Part shown: piece after piece, positions 5,147-10,802 of the stretch | How the letters are laid out: each line of letters begins with the position of its first letter | Position numbering within the stretch: the first letter of the stretch is position 1 | DNA from: an uncultured Bacteroidales bacterium | GTDB lineage: Bacteria > Bacteroidota > Bacteroidia > Bacteroidales > UBA932 | Length of the DNA stretch: 10,802 nucleotides | Direction: 5' to 3' | NCBI GenBank assembly: GCA_934667175.1 | Contig: CAKULN010000073.1 | Span: 1 to 10,802 of the forward strand | The notes under the pieces: generated by a model | Database searches by the model: none | What the model saw: only the letters and a program-made list of their open reading frames with translations | What the model was told of the DNA's origin: nothing | Program-made: the position numbers and the translations under genes

Positions 5147-6058
5147 TCATTTCCATCTTTTATGCGTCCAGAGATAGTTCTCCGGATGTTTTTCCAAATC
5201 GGCCTGAAGCAGGCCGTAATACTCCTGCATTATCGAATGAGGGGTCATCGCCGAGGCGTCACGGCAGATTTCCTTGAAAGTCCACTCGTAGTGGCCACGG
5301 GACACCGGGGTCAGGCTCATGTAGAACACGCTGTAGTGCAGTTTATGGGCGATCGAAGCCCCGCCGAGCATCGTACGGGTCGGCTGGTGCATGAAATCAA
5401 CCACGTCATTCACTGTGGAGTTGCGGTACGGACACTGGTCCGCAGGAATGATGTAGATTTTCTTGTCATCCCTGTGAGACAAGGCGAAGCGGAGAAGGTT
5501 CACCGAGCTGACATAACCTGTGTAGCCATCCCGAAGCACAGGAGCGCAGCGGTTCACCCTCATGATTTCGTCCCACATCTTGCTGCTGAGCGGTTTATAG
5601 ACGGCGATAATGTCATTGACATCTATTCTCGACCGCTCTGATTCCGGCCGGTAGTCGTAGGTCAGGCAGCCTCCTGTAAGTTCCCAATTGCCGAAATGGC
5701 TGTTCAGCACGACAACTCCAGGACTTACGGCAAGCGCGGCCTCGACAGCATCAAGGTTGGTATATTCAACAAGGTGTTTTTTATGCAGCCTTTCAGGATT
5801 ACGGCAGCCTCCGAACCAGATCGTCTCGGCTATCACTTCCCCGAAATGCTTATAGAACGCGTCTGAAATCCGCTTGAGCTCCTTGTACTTTTTGTCAGGA
5901 AACGCCCGGGAAAGGTTGATCATGACCACATCCCTCCGGTAGTGCAGAACATCCCTAAGCAGCCAGGCGAAGAATCCCGCCCATGCATAATGAAACCTCA
6001 GCGGAAGCGCCGAGAGCACCCGCAGAAAGCCCTGCACAAGTTTCGTAAATATCTTCAT
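5147..6058 (-). CDS. LpxL/HtrB-family lipid A acyltransferase
   Basis: Encodes 303 residues from the ATG at 6058. It resembles the LpxL/LpxM (HtrB) family of inner-membrane acyltransferases that add secondary acyl chains to lipid A. There is an N-terminal hydrophobic segment (about 11-34), the catalytic HX4E motif as NSHFGNWEL (H121, E126), and the later conserved PADQCPYRN segment. The frame is open upstream to 6202, but that extension would begin upstream of the promoter found at 6086-6117 and lacks family similarity, so the internal ATG is preferred. It is the first gene of a probable operon with the DUF4831 gene and pepD. Which acyl chain it adds cannot be told from sequence. Other members of the superfamily act on aminolipids, a less likely alternative. 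Confidence 0.88.
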   Translation of the reverse strand: MKIFTKLVQGFLRVLSALPLRFHYAWAGFFAWLLRDVLHYRRDVVMINLSRAFPDKKYKELKRISDAFYKHFGEVIAETIWFGGCRNPERLHKKHLVEYTNLDAVEAALAVSPGVVVLNSHFGNWELTGGCLTYDYRPESERSRIDVNDIIAVYKPLSSKMWDEIMRVNRCAPVLRDGYTGYVSSVNLLRFALSHRDDKKIYIIPADQCPYRNSTVNDVVDFMHQPTRTMLGGASIAHKLHYSVFYMSLTPVSRGHYEWTFKEICRDASAMTPHSIMQEYYGLLQADLEKHPENYLWTHKRWK

Positions 6059-6085
6059 CTCTCTACAATCAATCGCATATTCAGA

Positions 6086-6117
6086 CAAATATAGAAAAAG
6101 AGACGGTGAATATGAAA
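6086..6117 (-). promoter_or_regulatory. Promoter of the acyltransferase-DUF4831-pepD operon
   Basis: On the minus strand a TTTC box (6114-6117, one change from TTTG) and a perfect TATATTTG box (6086-6093) are 20 nt apart. The predicted transcript would start near 6080-6083 and have a 5' leader of about 22-25 nt. This position supports the ATG at 6058 as the real start. Confidence 0.7.
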
Positions 6118-6205
6118 TTTTTTCAATGTGCGGGCATGCGATCGCCTTACCAATCCGGCCACTGATAAGAAAAACGTGGAGGAAAGGACCCGAAAAGCAC
6201 ATAAA

Positions 6206-6238
6206 TTTGGTAAGTTGGATAGTTATTTCGTATATTAG
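6206..6238 (+). promoter_or_regulatory. Probable promoter of the POT transporter operon
   Basis: A TTTG box (6206-6209) is followed after 21 nt by TATATTAG (6231-6238), one mismatch from TAnnTTTG. The resulting 5' leader would be about 115-120 nt and contains a GC- and purine-rich block at about 6250-6308 between AT-rich flanks. I see no clear hairpin in that block. With the promoter at 6086-6117 this makes 6059-6361 a divergent control region, with no gene that I can support. Confidence 0.5.
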
Positions 6239-6361
6239 TGACTTGTTATGTCACGGCCGAGGCGGCGGAAGGGATGCGGAGCGGACCGACGGAATGACGT
6301 ACGGACGGGAATATATTGGAATATAATAACACAAATAATTTAAAGTAAAAACATCATCTGT

Positions 6362-7933
6362 ATGAAAGGACATCCTAAAGGACTGATTTCAGCGGCGCTG
6401 AGCAACATGGGCGAGCGCTTCGGGTACTACATCATGAATGCGGTTCTCACACTCTTCCTTTGCTCGAAGTTCGGGCTGAGCGATGAGACGGGAGGACTGA
6501 TCTATTCATTCTTCTATGCGGGAATATACATTCTCAGCCTTGTGGGAGGCATCATCGCCGACCGTACACAGAACTACAAGGGGACAATCCAGAAAGGTCT
6601 CATCATCATGGCCCTGGGCTATGTCGTTCTCTCCGTTCCGATCCTCGCGACTCCCGAGAACAAATCATGGCTGCTGCCACTGACATGCTTCGCTCTCTTC
6701 CTGATCGCGTTCGGCAACGGTCTCTTCAAGGGCAACCTCCAGGCTATCGTCGGGCAGATGTACGACAACTTCGAGGCGGAGGCCGCCAAGCAGGGACCAG
6801 AGGCTCTCAAAGAGGCACAGGGGAAACGCGACTCCGGCTTCCAGATCTTCTACGTGTTCATCAACATAGGTGGTCTCGTGGCTCCGTTCGTCGCTCCGCT
6901 TCTTAGAAGCTGGTGGCTGAAGGCCAATGGATTTGTCTATAACTCACAGCTTCCAAGACTATGTCATGAGTATATCGCCTCAGGCACCCCGTCAGATAAC
7001 TTCATGGCCGAGGCCACAAAATCCATCACAGATCCGGCCGTGCTTCAAAGTCTTGAGCAGGGCGGTGAGGCCATCGGTACTTTCTGCTCCAATTACCTTG
7101 GTGTATTCAACGCCGGCATACACTACTCTTTCATTGCCTCTGTCGTCGCGATGATGCTCTCTCTCGTGATATTCCTTGTCAACAAGAAGAAATTCCCTAC
7201 CCCTGCCAAGAAAGAGGCTTCCGCTTCCACCGGCTACACCGACGAGGAGAAGGCCACCATGGCAAAGGAGATCAAGCAGAGGTTGTACGCGCTGTTCGCC
7301 GTTCTTGGCGTGGTGATCTTCTTCTGGCTCGCGTTCCATCAGAACGGACAGTCTCTCTCGCTTTTCGCGCGTGACTTCGTCAACACCGACAAGATCGCAC
7401 CGGAAATCTGGCAGGCTGTCAATCCGTTCTTCGTGATCGTGCTTACCCCGATCATCATGTGGATCTTCGGAGCTCTCGGCAAGAAAGGCAAGCAGATCTC
7501 GACACCTCGCAAGATCGCCTACGGAATGGGCATCGCCGCCACGGCATACCTGTTCCTCGCCATATTCTCGGGCGCCATGGGATATCCTTCAGCGACTGAT
7601 TTCAGAGGAATGGACGTGGCCCAGCAGGCTGCCATGAAGGCTGGTCCTTGGGTTCTCATCGCGACATATTTCTTCCTCACCGTGGCTGAGCTCTTCATCT
7701 CACCTCTCGGACTTTCGTTCGTGTCCAAGGTAGCCCCGAAGCATCTGCTCGGACTCTGCCAGGGACTCTGGCTCGGAGCTACCGCAGTCGGCAACCTCTT
7801 CTTGTGGATCGGGCCTCTGATGTACAACAAGATGCCTCTGTGGGCCTGCTGGAGCGTGTTCCTCTGTATGTGCCTTGTAGCCATGGGCGTGATGCTCGGA
7901 ATGGTCAAGTGGCTTGAGAAGGTGACCAAGTAA
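6362..7933 (+). CDS. POT/PTR2-family proton-coupled peptide transporter-like protein
   Basis: Encodes 523 residues with the 12-14 membrane segments of the POT (PTR2) branch of the major facilitator superfamily, which imports di- and tripeptides with protons. The TM1 motif reads NMGERFGYY (15-23), TM4 has GLFKGN (K123), the YVFINIGGLVAP segment is at 164-175, and TM10 has AELFISPLGLS (E443), all POT landmarks. Several normally conserved residues differ: the first Glu of ExxERFxYY is N15, the Pro after the TM4 Lys is G124, and the TM7 Glu of FWxxxEQ is H326. The substrate and coupling mode are therefore uncertain. A soluble insert is present around 182-248. There is no Shine-Dalgarno, as is usual in the phylum. 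The stop codon abuts the next start (TAAATG), and the gene leads a five-gene plus-strand run. Confidence 0.88.
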   Translation: MKGHPKGLISAALSNMGERFGYYIMNAVLTLFLCSKFGLSDETGGLIYSFFYAGIYILSLVGGIIADRTQNYKGTIQKGLIIMALGYVVLSVPILATPENKSWLLPLTCFALFLIAFGNGLFKGNLQAIVGQMYDNFEAEAAKQGPEALKEAQGKRDSGFQIFYVFINIGGLVAPFVAPLLRSWWLKANGFVYNSQLPRLCHEYIASGTPSDNFMAEATKSITDPAVLQSLEQGGEAIGTFCSNYLGVFNAGIHYSFIASVVAMMLSLVIFLVNKKKFPTPAKKEASASTGYTDEEKATMAKEIKQRLYALFAVLGVVIFFWLAFHQNGQSLSLFARDFVNTDKIAPEIWQAVNPFFVIVLTPIIMWIFGALGKKGKQISTPRKIAYGMGIAATAYLFLAIFSGAMGYPSATDFRGMDVAQQAAMKAGPWVLIATYFFLTVAELFISPLGLSFVSKVAPKHLLGLCQGLWLGATAVGNLFLWIGPLMYNKMPLWACWSVFLCMCLVAMGVMLGMVKWLEKVTK

Positions 7934-8653
7934 ATGACGGAAGATACAAGACAAACATTGATCCTGTGGGCTGAGACCTACAACGACCCTCAGTACTTTC
8001 AGGAAGATCCGATAGCTTTCCCGACCTTGTTCGCACAGCGTTTCAAGGCCGGGAAACGCTCATTGGCGGATGTAGAGATAGCGGCGGTCTTCGCGGCCCA
8101 TTTCGCATGGGGACGCAGGGCGATGATCATCCGGGACTGCGGCAGGCTGTTTGACGAGATGGACTGGCGGCCTTATGAATATGTGATGGGCGGCAAGTGG
8201 CGGAACGATGACACCAGCATCCACCGCACCGTCAAATGGAGCGAGGTCGCGGGAATATGCTCGCGTCTGAAAAAGGCCTATGAATCGAGGACCTCACTCG
8301 AATCCCTGTCACAAGACGAGTTCAGAACCGAAATCTATGGCCAGAAGACAGACCTGAAAGCTCCAAACAAAAAGATCAACATGATGAGGCGCTGGATGGT
8401 CAGAAACGACGGCAAGGTGGATCTGGGAATATGGAAGGACACTGATCCGGCCGACCTTCTCATCCCTCTGGACGTTCACGTCTATGACGAGGCGACCGCC
8501 CTTGGCCTCACAGCCAGAAAGCAGAAAGATTTAGTCACAGTGAAGGAGATCACCGACTGCTTCGCGGACATATTCCCGGGAGATCCTTGCAAGGGGGACT
8601 TTTCCCTTTTCGGCTACGGAGTTACGCATCCGAAGGCCGCCAAAACAAAATGA
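7934..8653 (+). CDS. TIGR02757 (DUF2400) family protein
   Basis: Encodes 239 residues matching the uncharacterised TIGR02757/DUF2400 family. Conserved blocks are DPI at 25-27, the AHFAWGRR segment at 55-62, INMMRRWMVRNDGKVDLGIW at 148-167, LIPLDVHV at 176-183 and DPCKGDFSLFGYGV at 217-230. There is no signal peptide or membrane segment, so it is cytosolic. The LIPLDVHV block followed by a helix and a final LFGYG resembles the Asp-containing region of HhH-GPD DNA glycosylases (VDTHV), which would hint at nucleic acid binding; this is inference only. Its ATG directly follows the stop of the transporter gene (TAAATG), and AAGGTGA lies a few nt upstream, so translation is probably coupled. Function unknown. 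Confidence 0.87.
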   Translation: MTEDTRQTLILWAETYNDPQYFQEDPIAFPTLFAQRFKAGKRSLADVEIAAVFAAHFAWGRRAMIIRDCGRLFDEMDWRPYEYVMGGKWRNDDTSIHRTVKWSEVAGICSRLKKAYESRTSLESLSQDEFRTEIYGQKTDLKAPNKKINMMRRWMVRNDGKVDLGIWKDTDPADLLIPLDVHVYDEATALGLTARKQKDLVTVKEITDCFADIFPGDPCKGDFSLFGYGVTHPKAAKTK

Positions 8654-8722
8654 CGGTAATACTCGTATAATAAAATACGGCAGTTGATTTGCAAGCGACT
8701 GCCTTGCCGCAGGAATGAAATT

Positions 8723-9346
8723 ATGCCAAGACTTTTCATCATAGCCGGCTGCAACGGTTCCGGAAAGACAACCGCATCTTATGCGCTTCTGCCCGGAATG
8801 CTGGAATGCAGCGAGTTCGTGAACTCCGACGAGTTCGCGAAAAGCCTTTCGCCGTTCCATCCGGAAAGCGCCTACGTGGCGGCCAGCCGGTATATGCTGA
8901 TGAAAATGAGGTTTCTTCTGCAAAAAAAGGCCGATTTCTGCATAGAGACCACGCTTGCCACACGGTTCCTGCTGAAAGTTATAAAAGAGGCCAAAGAGGT
9001 CGGCTACTATGTGACGATCCTTTATTTCTGGCTCAACTCTCCGGATCTGGCAGTCGCCAGAGTGGCGGCCAGGGTGGCGGCAGGAGGACATAACATCAAG
9101 GAAGAGACGATCCGGCGGCGCTACAACGTCGGTCTCCACTACCTATTCAGGGATTTCATGCCGATCTGCGACAGGTGGCTTCTGCTTGACAACTCGACGG
9201 TGCCGTTCTCGATTGTCGCGGAGGCGTCGGAGGACGGAAAGATCATCCGGGAGCCGGAGAAGTTCAGCAAGATCCAGGCGATCAACGCCGAATACGAAAA
9301 ACATCTGGAAGAAGAAAAAAGGAAAACAAAGAATGTACAAGGATAA
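8723..9346 (+). CDS. Zeta-toxin-like P-loop kinase (COG4185 type)
   Basis: Encodes 207 residues from the ATG at 8723, with AGGA 8-11 nt upstream; an earlier in-frame TTG at 8684 is less likely because family members begin right before the P-loop. The Walker A is AGCNGSGKTT (8-17). It is followed by EFVNSDEFAK (31-40, with D36 at the place of the catalytic Asp of zeta toxins), FCIETTLATR (72-81), the YFWLNSPDLAVARVAARV block (101-118), GGHNIKEETIRRRY (121-134) and LLLDNS (154-159). This matches the COG4185 branch of zeta-like kinases. True zeta toxins phosphorylate UDP-N-acetylglucosamine-type sugars; the substrate of this branch is not established. The C-terminus is charged and probably helical. 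The gene begins 69 nt after the TIGR02757 gene and overlaps tldD by 14 nt. No antitoxin-like small gene is present on either side. Confidence 0.85.
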   Translation: MPRLFIIAGCNGSGKTTASYALLPGMLECSEFVNSDEFAKSLSPFHPESAYVAASRYMLMKMRFLLQKKADFCIETTLATRFLLKVIKEAKEVGYYVTILYFWLNSPDLAVARVAARVAAGGHNIKEETIRRRYNVGLHYLFRDFMPICDRWLLLDNSTVPFSIVAEASEDGKIIREPEKFSKIQAINAEYEKHLEEEKRKTKNVQG

Positions 9347-10757
9347 AAATTTCTATCTAAATCTGTTTCAAGTCAGCGAGACGCAGTTGGAAAGGCTTGC
9401 GGCCGACGGTCTGAGGGGAGGCGGGAGCTATTGCGACCTGTTCTTCGAGAACACCTCCTACAATGATCTGCTGCTGAGGGACGGAATCGTCTCGTCGGGC
9501 GGATTCCACATCGACTATGGCGTCGGGATCAGGGTCCTCAAAGGGGACAAGACCGGCTACGCCTACTCCGAAAGCACGGATCCACGCTCGATGGCAGAGG
9601 CGGCTCTGGCGGCGTCAAAGATAGCGGAAGAAGGCACGGGGGCTGTAGAAGCTGTTCATTGCAAGACCGTCACGGCTCCGAAGGATAGATATTCCTACGA
9701 ATCCGACTGGAGATCCTCCGACGCGACAAGGCTTGTCCCTTGGCTTGAGAGGTTGGAAGCAAAGATAGCGGCGAGGGATTCAAGAATAGTCAAGATCATC
9801 GTATCGTTCTCCGGACAGGTCAGCGACATCCTTATGTTCAACTCCTTAGGAGAACTGACATACGAGACAAGGCCGATGGGGACCATTTCGGCGTCGGTCG
9901 TTTTCAGCCAGAACGGAAAGATCGAGAACAAGAACACATCAAGGTCCTACCGTGCGGGGACAGAGATGCTGAGCGAATCACTTCTGGACGAGATGGCAGA
10001 CAGCATTGTCTCCGGAATCGACGACAGGTTCGCGGCGAAGCGTCCTAAAGGCGGGCGGATGCCGGTCGTGATGGGGGCGGGAGCTTCGGGAATATTGCTG
10101 CACGAGGCCATGGGGCACGCTTTCGAGGCTGATTTCAACAGGAAGGGACAGTCGGTCTTCTCCGAGAAAATGGGACAGAAAATCTGTGACGGGAGCATCT
10201 CGATCGTGGATGACGGGACGATTCCGTCCAACAGGGGCGCGATCAACTTCGATGATGAGGGTGTTCCGGGACAAAAGACATATATGGTAAAGGACGGTGT
10301 CCTGACATCTTACCTGCACGACCGGATAAGTGCCGGGTTCTATGGGATCTCCCCTACCGGCAACGGACGACGGGAATCGTTCCGCTACGCCCCTATCCCG
10401 AGGATGAGGGCCACATACATGGAAAGCGGCGGCGCGGACAAGGACAGCATAATCGCCTCTGTGAAAAAAGGAATATACGTGGACCAGTTCAGCAACGGGG
10501 AGGTCCAGATCGGTGAGGGCGATTTCACGTTCTTCGTCAAGAGCGGGTTTCTGATCGAGAACGGACGGCTGACCCGGCCTGTGAAAGACATCAACATCAT
10601 CGGAAACGGGCCTCAGGCATTGGCCGACATCGTGGCCGTGGGGGACGATCTTCAAATCGACAACGGAGCATGGACGTGCGGCAAGGGACAGAACTGTCCG
10701 GTGTCTTGCGGAATCCCTACGGTACTGATAAACAAACTGACTGTCGGAGGAGAATAG
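9333..10757 (+). CDS. tldD: Metalloprotease TldD
   Basis: Encodes 474 residues, close to the 481 of E. coli TldD. The zinc motif HEAMGH is at 257-262 (H257, E258, H262), within GASGILLHEAMGHAFEADFNRKG. The third ligand is expected to be C449 in the C-terminal TCGKGQNCPVSCGIPT block; C455 and C459 nearby are additional cysteines. TldD forms a heterodimer with TldE (PmbA) that cleaves unfolded peptides: in E. coli it matures microcin B17 and degrades the CcdA antitoxin. The frame is open further upstream (to 9186), but the Arg-rich extension there is the out-of-frame reading of the kinase gene. The ATG at 9333 is preceded by AAAGGAAAA and gives a normal N-terminus. It overlaps the kinase gene by 14 nt, so coupled translation is likely. 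Confidence 0.92.
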   Translation: MYKDKNFYLNLFQVSETQLERLAADGLRGGGSYCDLFFENTSYNDLLLRDGIVSSGGFHIDYGVGIRVLKGDKTGYAYSESTDPRSMAEAALAASKIAEEGTGAVEAVHCKTVTAPKDRYSYESDWRSSDATRLVPWLERLEAKIAARDSRIVKIIVSFSGQVSDILMFNSLGELTYETRPMGTISASVVFSQNGKIENKNTSRSYRAGTEMLSESLLDEMADSIVSGIDDRFAAKRPKGGRMPVVMGAGASGILLHEAMGHAFEADFNRKGQSVFSEKMGQKICDGSISIVDDGTIPSNRGAINFDDEGVPGQKTYMVKDGVLTSYLHDRISAGFYGISPTGNGRRESFRYAPIPRMRATYMESGGADKDSIIASVKKGIYVDQFSNGEVQIGEGDFTFFVKSGFLIENGRLTRPVKDINIIGNGPQALADIVAVGDDLQIDNGAWTCGKGQNCPVSCGIPTVLINKLTVGGE

Positions 10758-10758
10758 A

Positions 10759-10802
10759 ATGGAAGAGATCAACGGAATGCTTACGGAGCAGGAGATCAGG
10801 GT
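10759..10802 (+). CDS. Probable PmbA/TldE family protein, N-terminus only
   Basis: Only the first 14 codons are in the window (MEEINGMLTEQEIR), cut by the right edge. The ATG lies one base after the tldD stop, and GGAGGAG (10746-10752), which also encodes the end of TldD, is positioned as a ribosome binding site. In Bacteroidales tldD is commonly followed by its PmbA/TldE partner, so that identity is inferred from position rather than from the residues seen. Confidence 0.6.
   Translation, partial: MEEINGMLTEQEIR

Noticed and set aside
6059..6202. 48-residue N-terminal extension of the acyltransferase
   Set aside because: It would start upstream of the promoter at 6086-6117 and does not resemble the family N-terminus.
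6126..6326. 66-codon plus-strand open frame in the divergent promoter region
   Set aside because: It spans the promoter boxes, has no similarity that I recognise and an irregular composition.
8679..8703. Inverted repeat GGCAGT/ACTGCC before the kinase gene
   Set aside because: Only 6 bp with a 13-nt loop and no T-run, so neither a terminator nor a clear regulatory hairpin can be supported.
8531..9139. 202-codon minus-strand open frame across the TIGR02757/kinase junction
   Set aside because: Covers conserved parts of two real plus-strand genes in antisense; no protein-like motifs.
9186..9332. Arg-rich N-terminal extension of TldD
   Set aside because: It is the kinase gene read out of frame; the ATG at 9333 has an AGGA element upstream and gives the normal TldD length.
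9978..10772. 264-codon minus-strand open frame opposite tldD
   Set aside because: Antisense to the conserved HEAMGH half of TldD; GC-rich codon bias keeps the opposite frame open.

Overview
The window looks like chromosome from a member of the Bacteroidales (Bacteroidia). The reasons are: promoters of the TTTG-N20-TAnnTTTG type upstream of several genes; the gene order rpsF-rpsR-rplI with no ssb between; a DUF4831 lipoprotein-like secreted protein, a family confined to this group; and a long (46-nt) CRISPR repeat that resembles the type II-C repeats of Bacteroides. Coding GC looks moderate, a little above half. I cannot name a genus.

Region by region. (1) Positions 1-682 are the right-hand part of a CRISPR array: nine identical 46-nt repeats with 29-30-nt spacers, two of them duplicated; no cas gene is in view. 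(2) 683-1131 is a non-coding spacer holding a REP-like element, a pair of near-identical 23/24-nt repeats and the terminator of the next operon. (3) 1132-2300, minus strand, is the ribosomal operon rpsF-rpsR-rplI (bS6, bS18, bL9), preceded by a strong Bacteroidetes promoter and a perfect 12-bp hairpin. rpsR has an intergenic 7-nt Shine-Dalgarno sequence, which is notable in a group whose ribosomes normally hide the anti-Shine-Dalgarno in a pocket made partly of bS18 and bS6. (4) 2301-2575 is intergenic, with a three-unit 22-bp tandem repeat. (5) 2576-6058, minus strand, is a probable operon of an LpxL-type lipid A acyltransferase, a DUF4831 exported protein and the dipeptidase PepD, driven from a promoter at about 6086-6117. 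(6) 6059-6361 is a divergent promoter region. (7) 6362-10802, plus strand, is a tightly packed run: a POT/PTR2-family transporter, a TIGR02757 (DUF2400) protein, a zeta-toxin-like P-loop kinase, the metalloprotease TldD, and the first 14 codons of a probable PmbA/TldE partner.

Several genes share a peptide theme: PepD hydrolyses dipeptides, the POT protein belongs to a di/tripeptide symporter family (but with changed key residues), and TldD/TldE is a peptide-processing protease. The zeta-like kinase gene overlaps tldD by 14 nt and has no recognisable antitoxin beside it.

The most interesting signals are (a) the strong Shine-Dalgarno in front of the bS18 gene, which suggests autoregulation through the ribosome itself, (b) a complete Bacteroidetes promoter inside every CRISPR repeat, so each spacer may be transcribed on its own, (c) the spacer duplications, (d) the rpsF leader hairpin, (e) the POT transporter with altered coupling residues, and (f) the kinase-TldD coupling. 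None of the database searches suggested here has been run.
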